From: Microbacterium sp. Root553
Lineage (GTDB): Bacteria > Actinomycetota > Actinomycetes > Actinomycetales > Microbacteriaceae
Assembly (NCBI RefSeq): GCF_001426995.1
Contig: NZ_LMFY01000001.1
Coordinates: forward strand, 680,056 to 744,055
DNA length: 64,000 nucleotides
Direction of reading: 5' to 3'
Each line of letters opens with the position of its first letter. Positions within the stretch are counted from its first letter, which is position 1. Shown here one piece after another: positions 27,267-35,746 of this stretch. The notes under the pieces are model-generated. The model did not search any database. It was not told where the DNA came from and saw only the letters and a list, made by a program, of their open reading frames with translations. Made by a program: the position numbers and the translations under genes.

Positions 27267-27326
27267 GCGTCGGGAGGAGAACAGCCTGTCGGGAGGACTC
27301 GCTGCCTGAAATCCTCCTCCCGACGC
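27267..27326. repeat. GTCGGGAGGA-type inverted repeat element
   Basis: GCGTCGGGAGGA (27267-27278) pairs with TCCTCCCGACGC (27315-27326); a further TCGGGAGGA copy (27289-27297) lies inside and CTCCTCCCGG follows. It sits between the convergent yaeQ-type and helicase genes, upstream of the helicase terminator. Confidence 0.65.
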
Positions 27327-27362
27327 GTGGATCTCCTCCCGGAGAGACGGCGCACGGCACGA

Positions 27363-27402
27363 CGAAGGCCCCGTCCCCGCAGATGCGGAGACGGGGCCTT
27401 CG
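27363..27402. terminator. Terminator hairpin for the RNA helicase gene
   Basis: CGAAGGCCCCGTC pairs with GACGGGGCCTTCG around a 14-base loop, six bases beyond the helicase stop. Confidence 0.85.
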
Positions 27403-27407
27403 AGCGC

Positions 27408-29696
27408 TCAGGCCGTGAGGTCTGCCGCGGTCGGCACGCGACCGGCGATCTCCTCGATCAGGTCGTCGTTCAGGCGCGCGTTCTCGAACGGCGCCTCGAT
27501 CTCGGCGCGCTCCAGCAGCTCCGTCATCCGGCGCTGACGCTGACGCGTGATCAGCGTGACCACACGTCCCGAGCGACCGGCGCGACCGGTACGGCCGGAG
27601 CGGTGCAGGTACGTCTTGTACTCGTCGGGAGCATCGGCCTGGACGACCAGGTCGATGTCGTCGACGTGGATGCCGCGGGCGGCGACGTCCGTCGCGACGA
27701 GCACGTTCACGCGGCCCGAGGTCAGACGCTCGAGGTTGCGCGTGCGCTTGGCCTGGTTCAGGTCGCCGTGCAGCGAGACGGCCGGGATGCCGGCATCGTC
27801 GAACTGCTCCGCGAGCATGTCGGCGTACGCGCGGGTACGGGCGAAGACGAGTGTCTTGCCGTCGCGGTCGACGAGCGAGGTGAGGATGTCGGCCTTGTCG
27901 CGGTGCTCGATGACGAGCACGCGGTGCTCGATGGTGCTCGAGTCCTGGTCTTCACCGGCGACCTCGTAGACGGCAGGATCGACGAGGAACTCGTCGACCA
28001 GCGCCGCGACCTCGCGGTCGAGCGTGGCCGAGAACAGCAGCTTCTGGCTGCCGTCGGCGGTGTGCCGCAGGATGCGCTGCACGGGCTCGACGAATCCGAG
28101 CTCGCACATGTGGTCGGCCTCGTCGAGCACCGCGATGCGGCAGTCGGAGAGATCGAGCTTGCCCTGGTTGATGAGGTCCTCGACGCGACCGGGCGTGCCG
28201 ATGACGATGTCGACGCCCTTCTTCAGCGCGCCCACCTGACGTCCCTGGGGCACGCCACCGTAGATCTGGGTGGTGAACAGACCCACGCTGCGCGCGATCG
28301 GCTGGATCGTGCGGTCGATCTGCAGCGCGAGCTCGCGGGTCGGCGCGAGGATGATCGCGCGCGGCGACCGTCCGAACTCACGGCGCTTGCCGGCCTGCGA
28401 CTGCAGGACGCGCTCGACCAGCGGTGCGCCGAAGGCGATGGTCTTGCCCGAGCCGGTACGGCCACGGGCGAGCACGTCGCGGCCCGCGAGCACGGCCGGG
28501 ATGCTGGCCGCCTGGATCGGGAACGGCGTGGCCGCTCCCATGCCCACGAGGGTGTCGACGATGTTGGAGCCGAGCCCGAGATCGCCGAAGGTCACACCAT
28601 CGACCTCGACGGCTGCAACCGACTTCGCCTCGAGGCGCTCGTGCACGACGTCATCGCCCTGCTCGAACTTCTTGCTCGGCGCGGCGGCGGCGGTCGCGTT
28701 CCAGTCGTTGCGGCTCGGACGCTCGTTGCGGCTCGGACGCCCGCGGGTGTCGGAGGTCAGCGGGCGCACACGGTCGGTGCGGTACGCGCCACCGGTCGAC
28801 GGACGCGAACGCTCGTCGCGGCCGCCCTCGAACGACCGCTGCGTGCGGTCGCGATCGAAGGCGCGGCGGGCACGGTCGGCATCGTAGGAGCGCTCCGGGC
28901 GCTCCGCGCCGCGGCTCGGCGCACCGGAACCGCGGTCGTCACGACGCGGACGCTCGTCGCGACCGAAGCGCTGACCGCCGCGGTCGTCCCGGCCGCCGCG
29001 CTCGTCACGGTAGCTTCCGGGACCGGTCGGACGCTGGCCGCGACGGTCGTCGCGAACGGGACGGCCGCCATCGCGGTGGTCGTTGTCGCGGAAGCCCTGG
29101 CGCTGCGTGCCGGCACCGCGGTCGTCGCGACGCGGACGCTCGTCGCGCTGGCCGCCGCGCTCGTCGCGGTAGGTGCCGGGACCGGTGGGGCGCTGGCCGC
29201 CACGGTCGTCGCGACGCGGGCGGTCGTCGCGGTCGAAGCGAGGACGCTCGTCGCGTCCGCCGGCGCGGGTCGGGCGGTCGTCGAATCGACGCGCACCGGT
29301 CGAGGCGCGGTCGCTGAAGCGGGGACGCTCGGTGCGCTCGTCGCCGCGGTGATGCGGCGCCTCGCGGCGGCCGGACTCGGCGCGGTTGCGGATGCCGCGA
29401 GCCTCGTCGCGCCCCGCACGCTCCTGCGCGCTCCAGCGCTGCTTGGGGGCACCGGTCTCGGCCTCGGCCGCGCGGTATCCGCGGTGTCCGACGCTGCGGC
29501 TGCCGGGGCGACGGTCGTAGCCGCCTGCGGCGGGAGCGCTGCGGCGCTCGCCGGCATCCGCTCGTCCGCCGCGCTCGGGACGCCCGGCGTCACGGCCGCC
29601 GGCGTGGCGGTCGTGGAACGAGGTCTTGTTCGCGCCGTAGCGCGGCTCGAAGTTGGCGGCGGGGCGTCCGCCGCGGGGCTTCTTGTTCTTGGGCAT
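27408..29696 (-). CDS. DEAD-box RNA helicase with long N-terminal Arg/Gly/Asp-rich region
   Basis: A 762-residue protein. The C-terminal 410 residues are a RhlE/DeaD-type helicase: Q motif region FGDLGLGSNIVDTLVGMG, Walker A ARGRTGSGKTIAFG, PTRELALQI, DEADHMCELGF, SATLD, ATDVAARGIHV and HRSGRTGRAGRSG. The first 320 residues or so are a low-complexity region of Arg, Asp and Gly with repeated blocks (GGQRPTGPG[S/T]YRDERGG and DERPRRDDRG). DEAD helicases usually carry such RGG tails at the C-terminus; here the tail is N-terminal and unusually long. It likely binds RNA and may promote condensates or cold-adapted ribosome/mRNA work. ATG 29696 has AGAAGGA ahead. Confidence 0.94.
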   Translation of the reverse strand: MPKNKKPRGGRPAANFEPRYGANKTSFHDRHAGGRDAGRPERGGRADAGERRSAPAAGGYDRRPGSRSVGHRGYRAAEAETGAPKQRWSAQERAGRDEARGIRNRAESGRREAPHHRGDERTERPRFSDRASTGARRFDDRPTRAGGRDERPRFDRDDRPRRDDRGGQRPTGPGTYRDERGGQRDERPRRDDRGAGTQRQGFRDNDHRDGGRPVRDDRRGQRPTGPGSYRDERGGRDDRGGQRFGRDERPRRDDRGSGAPSRGAERPERSYDADRARRAFDRDRTQRSFEGGRDERSRPSTGGAYRTDRVRPLTSDTRGRPSRNERPSRNDWNATAAAAPSKKFEQGDDVVHERLEAKSVAAVEVDGVTFGDLGLGSNIVDTLVGMGAATPFPIQAASIPAVLAGRDVLARGRTGSGKTIAFGAPLVERVLQSQAGKRREFGRSPRAIILAPTRELALQIDRTIQPIARSVGLFTTQIYGGVPQGRQVGALKKGVDIVIGTPGRVEDLINQGKLDLSDCRIAVLDEADHMCELGFVEPVQRILRHTADGSQKLLFSATLDREVAALVDEFLVDPAVYEVAGEDQDSSTIEHRVLVIEHRDKADILTSLVDRDGKTLVFARTRAYADMLAEQFDDAGIPAVSLHGDLNQAKRTRNLERLTSGRVNVLVATDVAARGIHVDDIDLVVQADAPDEYKTYLHRSGRTGRAGRSGRVVTLITRQRQRRMTELLERAEIEAPFENARLNDDLIEEIAGRVPTAADLTA

Positions 29697-29973
29697 GGAT
29701 GTGTCCTTCTGAGTTCTCGCACGAGAACAGCGCTGCGCACACGCGCGAGCACCCTGTGCCTGATCCAAAGTGATCGAGCTCGGGGTTCCGGACTGTCAGC
29801 GGCCGGGGCCATTCATGTGATGGTTGATTTACGTCGATCGACGCTCACCATCGGCCCCTGGACTCACACTTCTTACACAAAAACGTCCGCGCCATGCGCG
29901 GGTGTCCGAAGCCGACCGCACAAGTGTAGCGGGCACGCCTGAAAGAGTGCCCAGTCCGGCTCGCGGCGAGCCA

Positions 29974-29979
29974 TACGAT
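29974..29979 (+). promoter_or_regulatory. Leaderless promoter -10 box for the epimerase gene
   Basis: TACGAT, six bases, then GTG at 29986. Confidence 0.55.
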
Positions 29980-29985
29980 GGCGAG

Positions 29986-30882
29986 GTGAACTCCGCTTCC
30001 CCCACCGGCATCCAGGTGCACCTCCAGCTCGGCGACGTCAGCGCCCAGATCGCTCAGGTCGGCGCGTCGCTCCGCGCCCTCCGCATCGGCGCGGTCGATC
30101 TGATCCCCCCGTATCCGCTCGACGCTCCGACACCCTCCTGTTCGGGGGTCGTGCTCGCCCCCTGGCCGAACCGGGTGCGCGACGGACGATGGGATGACCG
30201 CGGCACGGAGCGGCAGCTCGCGATCACCGAGCCGAAGTTCCGGAACGCCAGCCACGGACTGCTGCGCTTCACGTCCTACGACATCTCCGAGACCGCGTCA
30301 GCGGCGACGCTGACCGCGACGATCGTGCCGCAGACCGGGTACCCGTACCTCGTCGAGACGAGCGTGACCTATGTGCTGCGGGCCGACGGCATCGACGTCA
30401 CGCACGCCCTCACGAACCGGTCGGCCACTGCGGCACCGGTCGCCCTCGGCACGCATCCCTTCTTCATGATCGGCGATGTGGACACGCAGGATCTCGTGCT
30501 GCGCGTGCCGGCGCAGACGGCGTTCGACACGGACGAGCGCATGCTGCCCACCGGATCGCGCCCTGTCGACGCGACGCTGCGCGACGGCATCCGCCTGGGC
30601 GACACGAGCCTCGACACCGGGTTCGCCGATCTCGATCGCGACCCCGACGGACTCGTGCGGCACTCGCTCACCGCGCCGGACGGTCGCCGCCTCACGGTCT
30701 GGCAGGGTGCCGGCTTCGACTTCGTACAGGCGTTCACGACCGACAAGTACCCCGGACAGCCGCTGGCGGTCGCGATCGAGCCGATGACGGCCCCCGCGGA
30801 CGCGCTGAACAGCGGCGTCGGCATCCGCCACCTCGATCCCGGCGAGACCTGGACGCTCGAGTGGGGCATCACGCTCGACTGA
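29986..30882 (+). CDS. Aldose 1-epimerase family protein
   Basis: A 298-residue galactose-mutarotase-like protein. Seen: GVVLAPWPNRVRDGRW (the N-R pair that binds sugar), NASHGLLRFTSYDI (first catalytic His), VALGTHPFFMIGD (second His) and GFDFVQAFTTDKYPGQPLAVAIEPMTAPADALN, in which the Glu of AIEPM is the general base. It interconverts the anomers of aldoses. The frame is open from 29824 but the leaderless GTG at 29986 is preferred. It stands alone; no sugar operon adjoins. A nested two-arm hairpin follows. Confidence 0.9.
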   Translation: MNSASPTGIQVHLQLGDVSAQIAQVGASLRALRIGAVDLIPPYPLDAPTPSCSGVVLAPWPNRVRDGRWDDRGTERQLAITEPKFRNASHGLLRFTSYDISETASAATLTATIVPQTGYPYLVETSVTYVLRADGIDVTHALTNRSATAAPVALGTHPFFMIGDVDTQDLVLRVPAQTAFDTDERMLPTGSRPVDATLRDGIRLGDTSLDTGFADLDRDPDGLVRHSLTAPDGRRLTVWQGAGFDFVQAFTTDKYPGQPLAVAIEPMTAPADALNSGVGIRHLDPGETWTLEWGITLD

Positions 30883-30901
30883 GTCCCCGGCGCCGCGGGC
30901 A

Positions 30902-30977
30902 CGATTCAGCACCGATACGCCGATGCCCGCCCGGGAATCGTTTCCGGGCGGGCATCGGGCTCAGCCGTGCTGAATCG
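30902..30977. terminator. Nested two-arm terminator/repeat between convergent genes
   Basis: Inner arms CGATGCCCGCCCGG (30921-30934) and CCGGGCGGGCATCG (30944-30957) form a strong terminator; outer arms CGATTCAGCAC (30902-30912) and GTGCTGAATCG (30967-30977) enclose it. The outer arm with its flank, CACGATTCAGCACCGAT, recurs at 52094. Confidence 0.85.
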
Positions 30978-30992
30978 CAGACGGGGCGGCGA

Positions 30993-33900
30993 TCACTCGC
31001 CGCGCTCGCGAAGCTCCCGACGGGTCAGCTGCGGCGCATGCGGCAGACCGGCACCGGCCAGTGCCGCATCGCCGGCAGGTACAGGGCCACCGGACGGCTC
31101 GTGGTCGGCCGACGCTGAGCCGTCGTCGCCCGATCCCGACCTGCGCGCCCGGCGCCGCTCCTTCGCACCCTCGACGAGGTTGTAGAGGGTCGGCAGCACG
31201 ATCAGCGTCAGCACGGTCGAGGAGATGAGTCCGCCGATCACGACGATCGCGAGCGGCTGCGAGATGAATCCGCCGTGTCCGGTGATGCCGAGCGCCATCG
31301 GGGTGAGCGCGAAGATGGTCGCGAGGGCCGTCATCAGGATCGGCCGCAGACGCTTCTCGCCACCCGCCTTGACGGCATCGATCGTCGACAGACCCTTCTC
31401 CCGGTACTGGTTCACCAGGTCGATGAGGACGATCGCGTTCGTCACCACGATGCCGATGAGCATCAGGACACCGATCAGCGAGGCGACGCCGAGCGGCACG
31501 CCCGTGACGATCTGCAGCAGGATCGCACCGGTCGCCGCGAACGGCACCGACACCAGCAGCAGCAGCGGCTGGCGCAGCGACTTGAACGTCGCCACCATCA
31601 CCACGTAGACGATGAGGATAGCCGCCAGCATCGCCAGGCCCAGCTGCGAGAACGAGTCGGCCTGCTGCGAGGCGACACCGCCGACCTCGGCCGACGCACC
31701 GTCGGGCAGGTCGACCGCAGCGAGCGCCGCGGTCACCGAGGCGGTGGCGGTGGCGAGGTTGTCGGATGCCGGAGGCACGGTGATCGTCGCGGTGCGGCGT
31801 CCCTGCTCGGTGGTGATCGACGTCGGCCCGTTGCGCTCCTCGACGGAGGCGATGTCCTGCAGCTGCACGACGCCGAGGGCGGTCGGGATCGCGAGCTCAC
31901 GCAGCGCCTGCGCCGTGGTGGGCGGCTCGGACGACGCCAGGTAGACGGTCAGCGCGGTGTCGTCGATCTCGATCGAGCCGAGCTGCTCGGGGCGCATCGT
32001 GTTCGACACGATCGCTCCGACGGCGACCTCGGACAGACCGCGCTGGGCGGCCGCGTCGCGGTCGACGACCACGGCGAGGTACGGCAGAGCGGCGGCGAGG
32101 TTGTCGGTGATCTGGCCGATGCCGTCACGGTCCTTCAACTCGTCGATGACGGCCGTCGTCGCGGTCTGAAGGTCGTCGGAGCCGGATGCCGAGACCGTGA
32201 TCTCGATGTCGCTGGAGCCGAGTCCGGCCGATGCCGCGACCGACACCTCGCCGACGTCGGTGAGGTCCTCGATCGCGCTCTGCACCGACGCGCGCAGCTT
32301 CTCCTGGTCGGCGTCGCCGTCGGTGAGCACCGAGTAGGTCACGCCGGCGCCGCCCGAGAAGGCGTCGCGCAGCGCCGAGCCGCTCGATCCGATCGATGCC
32401 TGCACGTGGGTGACGCCCTTGATGTCCAGCAGTGCGTCCTCGACGGCGATGGCCGCCTGGGACTTGGTCTCCAGGCTCGCCGTGGGTCCGAGGTCCTGCG
32501 TGACGGTCATCGTGTTCTGACCGGAGTCGCTGAGGAAGTTGATCTTCATCAGCGGCGCCGCCGCGACGGTCGCACCGAGCACGATGACGGCGAGGATCAC
32601 CGTGATGCCGGAGTGCTTGAGCGTCCACGCCAGGATCGGGCGGTAGCCGCGCTGGAGTCGGGTCGGAGGAGCATCCTGGTGCTCCGGGTCGATCTGCACG
32701 CCGTTCTCATCGAGCAGCGGTTTGCCCGGGCGGAGGAACCAGTAGGCGAGCACCGGGACGATCGTCAGCGAGACGAGCAGCGAGGCGACCATCGCGATCG
32801 ACACGGTGACCGCGAACGGACGGAAGAGCTCTCCGACCACGTCGCCGACGAACACGATGGGCAGGAACACCGCGACCGTGGTGATGGTGGAGGCAGTGAC
32901 CGCCATCGCGACCTCGCGCACCGCGAGGCGGATCGCGTCTCCCTTGTCGGCGTCGCCGACGTAGTGCCGTTTGATGTTCTCGATCACGACGATCGAGTCG
33001 TCGACGACGCGACCGATCGCGATCGTGAGGGCGCCGAGCGTGAGGACGTTCAGCGAGTACCCGAACGCCTGCAGTCCGATGAACGTGATGAGCACGCTCG
33101 TCGGGATCGAGATCGCCGTCACGAGGGTCGAGCGGATCGAGAAGAGGAACACCAGGATGACCAGCACGGCGAAAACGAGACCGAGGAGTCCTTCGACGGC
33201 CAGCGTCTCGATCGATTGCTGGATGAAGGGCGCCTGATCGAAGATGATCGTGAAGTCGGCATCGGGGAACGTCTTGCCGATCTCGTCCAGAGCGGCGATC
33301 ACGCCCTGCGAGACATCGACCGTGTTGGCGGCGGGCAGCTTGGTGATCGAGATCGAGAGCGCGTCCTTGCCGTCGACACGAGAGATCGAGGAGACCGGGT
33401 CGGACTCCTGCACGACGGTGGCGACATCGCCGATCGACTGGTCGGAGCCGACCAGGGGAAGCGCTGCGAGCTCCTCCACCGAGGTGATCTTCGCGCCGGT
33501 CTGCACCGTGAGCGTCTGGCCGTTCTCGGTGATGTCTCCACCCGGGAACAGTGTGCCGTTCTGCTGCAGAGCCGTGCTGATCGCCTGCGTGCTCTGCCCT
33601 GCGGCGGCGAGCTTCGCGAGATCGGGGGTGATCGTGATGCGCTGTCCGACGCCGCCGATGATCTGGGCGGCGTTGACTCCGTCGACGTCCTCGAGGTCGG
33701 GGATCGCGATGTTCTGAAGTTCGGCCTGGGCGTTCTCGGCGTCGTCGAAGCCGGTGACCGCGACCTGGATCACCGGGAAGTCGTCGATCGACACCGTCAG
33801 GACCTGCGGGCTGAGGTCGTCGGGCAACTGACCCGAGATGCGGTTGATCGCCTGCTGGATCTTCTGCTCGGCTGTCGCGAGGTTCGTGCCGTACGCGAAG

Positions 33901-34184
33901 GTGGCCTGCACGATCGACGCATTGGTGGTGCTCGTCGCCGTGGTGGCCTCGAGCCCCGGCACGCCCTGGATCGCCGATTCGATGGGGGTCGACACGTCGT
34001 TCTCGACGACCTCGGGCGAGGCGCCGGGGTACGTCGTCTGCACCACGAGGTTCGGCAGTTCCAGCGACGGGATGAGCTCCTGCTTGAGGTTCGTCAGAGC
34101 GAGTCCGCCGAACACGGCGGCGACGATCGTGATGAGCGCGATCAGTGCGCGGTTCTTGAGACTCAGGACGGCGAGGTTCGACAA
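30993..34184 (-). CDS. RND-family efflux permease
   Basis: A 1063-residue inner-membrane transporter with the RND plan: a first helix (LIALITIVAAVFGGLALTNL), a large external loop, helices 2-6, a repeat of the same. Helix 4 has ALTIAIGRVVDDSIVVIENI with the two Asp of the proton relay, as in AcrB/MexB, and the second half has IGVLMLIGIVVTNAIVLIDL. Being from a Gram-positive without an outer membrane, it resembles SwrC/YerP, which exports surfactants and steroids-like compounds. No membrane-fusion partner is encoded beside it. It is followed upstream by a TetR repressor with a 28-base palindrome, so it is probably induced by its substrate. Confidence 0.94.
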   Translation of the reverse strand: MSNLAVLSLKNRALIALITIVAAVFGGLALTNLKQELIPSLELPNLVVQTTYPGASPEVVENDVSTPIESAIQGVPGLEATTATSTTNASIVQATFAYGTNLATAEQKIQQAINRISGQLPDDLSPQVLTVSIDDFPVIQVAVTGFDDAENAQAELQNIAIPDLEDVDGVNAAQIIGGVGQRITITPDLAKLAAAGQSTQAISTALQQNGTLFPGGDITENGQTLTVQTGAKITSVEELAALPLVGSDQSIGDVATVVQESDPVSSISRVDGKDALSISITKLPAANTVDVSQGVIAALDEIGKTFPDADFTIIFDQAPFIQQSIETLAVEGLLGLVFAVLVILVFLFSIRSTLVTAISIPTSVLITFIGLQAFGYSLNVLTLGALTIAIGRVVDDSIVVIENIKRHYVGDADKGDAIRLAVREVAMAVTASTITTVAVFLPIVFVGDVVGELFRPFAVTVSIAMVASLLVSLTIVPVLAYWFLRPGKPLLDENGVQIDPEHQDAPPTRLQRGYRPILAWTLKHSGITVILAVIVLGATVAAAPLMKINFLSDSGQNTMTVTQDLGPTASLETKSQAAIAVEDALLDIKGVTHVQASIGSSGSALRDAFSGGAGVTYSVLTDGDADQEKLRASVQSAIEDLTDVGEVSVAASAGLGSSDIEITVSASGSDDLQTATTAVIDELKDRDGIGQITDNLAAALPYLAVVVDRDAAAQRGLSEVAVGAIVSNTMRPEQLGSIEIDDTALTVYLASSEPPTTAQALRELAIPTALGVVQLQDIASVEERNGPTSITTEQGRRTATITVPPASDNLATATASVTAALAAVDLPDGASAEVGGVASQQADSFSQLGLAMLAAILIVYVVMVATFKSLRQPLLLLVSVPFAATGAILLQIVTGVPLGVASLIGVLMLIGIVVTNAIVLIDLVNQYREKGLSTIDAVKAGGEKRLRPILMTALATIFALTPMALGITGHGGFISQPLAIVVIGGLISSTVLTLIVLPTLYNLVEGAKERRRARRSGSGDDGSASADHEPSGGPVPAGDAALAGAGLPHAPQLTRRELRERGE

Positions 34185-34206
34185 GGCGGATTCTCTCTCG
34201 ATCGGA

Positions 34207-34800
34207 TCAGGCGGATGCTGCGGCGGCGGATGCGGAGGGGGACGCCGGAGAGGGAATGAGGATCCCGGCGAGGGCGTCGCGGATGAGCTCTTCGTCGAGC
34301 GGCTCGTCGTGGATCTGTGAGTGCCACAGTACGCCGTCGATGAAGGCGGCGGCGGCCCGTGCGCGATCCGTTCCGTGGACGGGCGAGATGAAGCCGACGA
34401 TCTCCTCGGACCAGCGCCTGGCGAAGGCGCGGACGCGGGGATCGTGCACGGCTGCGGTCACCACCGCGCGGTCGGCCTGCACCGCCCTCGCGTCCTCGAG
34501 GCTGCGGTGCACGAGTCGCGCGATGCCCTCGGGGCTCACACCCTCTGCGGCCACCGCTCGCCTGGTCTCGTCGATGCGCACCTCGACCTCGGCGGCGAGC
34601 GCGCCGATGGCCGCTTCGCGCAGGTCGTCGAGGGTGGCGAAGTACTGGGTGGTCGACCCCAGCGGCACACCGGCACGGGCGGCGACCTTGCGGTGCGTGA
34701 GAGCGTCGACGCCGACCTCGATGATGAGCTCGGCGGCGGCCGTGATGATCTCGAGACGGCGTGCCTCAGGGTCGCGGCGGCGGCGTGTGCCCTCGCTCAT
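34207..34800 (-). CDS. TetR/AcrR family regulator of the RND pump
   Basis: A 197-residue regulator. The DNA-binding domain is EIITAAAELIIEVGVDALTH followed by RKVAARAGVPLGSTTQYFATLDDL; the rest is a helical ligand domain with HSQIHDEPLDEELIRDALAGI near the end. The gene lies 22 bases upstream of the pump gene on the same strand, so they form an operon. The palindrome at 34826-34853 is 26 bases before its ATG, so it probably represses itself and the pump. Confidence 0.92.
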   Translation of the reverse strand: MSEGTRRRRDPEARRLEIITAAAELIIEVGVDALTHRKVAARAGVPLGSTTQYFATLDDLREAAIGALAAEVEVRIDETRRAVAAEGVSPEGIARLVHRSLEDARAVQADRAVVTAAVHDPRVRAFARRWSEEIVGFISPVHGTDRARAAAAFIDGVLWHSQIHDEPLDEELIRDALAGILIPSPASPSASAAAASA

Positions 34801-34825
34801 CCGGATCCCCCTGCGCTGTCATGCC

Positions 34826-34853
34826 TGTACGCACGTACATGTACGTTTGTACA
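34826..34853. promoter_or_regulatory. 28-base near-perfect palindrome, operator of the TetR-RND operon
   Basis: TGTAC-GC-ACGTACATGTACGT-TT-GTACA: a perfect 14-base core with matching outer arms and only the GC/TT steps mismatched. It is 26 bases upstream of the TetR start. Confidence 0.8.
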
Positions 34854-34914
34854 TTCTGCGCGGCGAACCTGGGCATTCGCCCGGTGCAGTGCTCTGGCGG
34901 CGCACGGAGCGAGG

Positions 34915-35274
34915 TCAGAGCAGCGAGCCGAGCACCAGCCCGAGGCCGGCCGCGAGCAGACCGAGCAGCAGCATCCCGACAGCGTTGACTGCGGATGCCC
35001 TGCGCTCGCCGTCGCGCCAGAGCGCCACCGTGTCGAGCATCGCGGTGCTGAAGGTCGTGTAGCCGCCGAGCAGACCGGCGCCGAGGAGGAACGCCTGATC
35101 GGGCAGCGCCGCGGTCACGACGCCCAGCGCGAACGAGCCGGTGAGGTTCACGACGAAGATGCCCCAGGGGAATCGACGACCGGCGACCTTCGCGACGCCG
35201 AGATCGACGAGGTACCTCAGCACGGCACCCACACCCCCGGCGAGCGCCGCTGCGACGAACAACAGGGGGTTCAC
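34915..35274 (-). CDS. crcB: CrcB/Fluc fluoride channel subunit (second of two)
   Basis: A 119-residue four-helix protein. Diagnostic: GAVLRYLVDLGV (helix 1), FPWGIFVVNLTGSFALG (helix 2 with the N of GN/NLTG), and LLGGYTTFSTAMLDTVAL, the central break with the sodium/fluoride Phe-box TTFST. Fluc proteins export fluoride as dual-topology dimers; in many Gram-positives two paralogues form a heterodimer, as expected here. GTG 35274 overlaps the stop of the partner gene by four bases. The frame is open to 35967, but that part is antisense to the next gene and not used. Confidence 0.92.
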   Translation of the reverse strand: MNPLLFVAAALAGGVGAVLRYLVDLGVAKVAGRRFPWGIFVVNLTGSFALGVVTAALPDQAFLLGAGLLGGYTTFSTAMLDTVALWRDGERRASAVNAVGMLLLGLLAAGLGLVLGSLL

Positions 35275-35660
35275 GAGTCGACTCCTGCGCGGCGAACGGT
35301 CGAGCGAGGGCGTCCGATCCGCAGCCCGAGCACCGCCGCCGCGAGACCGAGCACGAGGCTGGCCCCGGCGTAGGCGGCGGCGAGCAGCGGGGCGTGCGCC
35401 CAGAGCGCGTCCGTGCCCGTCATGAGCGCACTGTACGTGGTGAAACCGCCGAGCACACCCGTGCCGAGGAACACTCGCAGACCCGTGGTCTGCGGCAGCC
35501 GTGCCGCGAGGATGCCGATGAGCAGCGCGCCGAGCACATTGACCAGGAGAGTGGCGACGGGCACGCCGCCCGCATCCGGCATCCAGAGTCCGACGGCGAG
35601 CCGTGCTGCCGTGCCGAGGCTGCCACCGGCGAAGACGAGCAGCAGCGAGCGAGAGGTCAC
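35271..35660 (-). CDS. crcB: CrcB/Fluc fluoride channel subunit (first of two)
   Basis: A 129-residue partner of the next gene. Seen: GGSLGTAARLAVGLW (helix 1), VATLLVNVLGALLIGIL (helix 2) and VLGGFTTYSALMTGTDAL (helix 3 break with TTYS). The sequence differs enough from its neighbour to suggest opposite membrane orientation: it lacks the second copy's positive N-terminal turn and ends in a basic tail GRPRSTVRRAG. Start is a leaderless GTG with TAGAGT six bases ahead. No fluoride riboswitch can be recognised before it. Confidence 0.92.
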   Translation of the reverse strand: MTSRSLLLVFAGGSLGTAARLAVGLWMPDAGGVPVATLLVNVLGALLIGILAARLPQTTGLRVFLGTGVLGGFTTYSALMTGTDALWAHAPLLAAAYAGASLVLGLAAAVLGLRIGRPRSTVRRAGVDS

Positions 35661-35666
35661 GCGGCA

Positions 35667-35672
35667 ACTCTA
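35667..35672 (-). promoter_or_regulatory. Leaderless promoter -10 box for the crcB pair
   Basis: Reverse-strand TAGAGT, six bases, then GTG at 35660. Confidence 0.5.
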
Positions 35673-35746
35673 GCCTCGCCATGGCAAGGCGATCGGCGAT
35701 TGTCAACCGGGTGCGGATCGGGAGCCCCGGCACGAAGACTGGGGCC

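Noticed and set aside
35661..35746. Fluoride riboswitch before crcB
   Set aside because: The crcB start is leaderless, with TAGAGT six bases ahead, leaving no 5' leader for a riboswitch.
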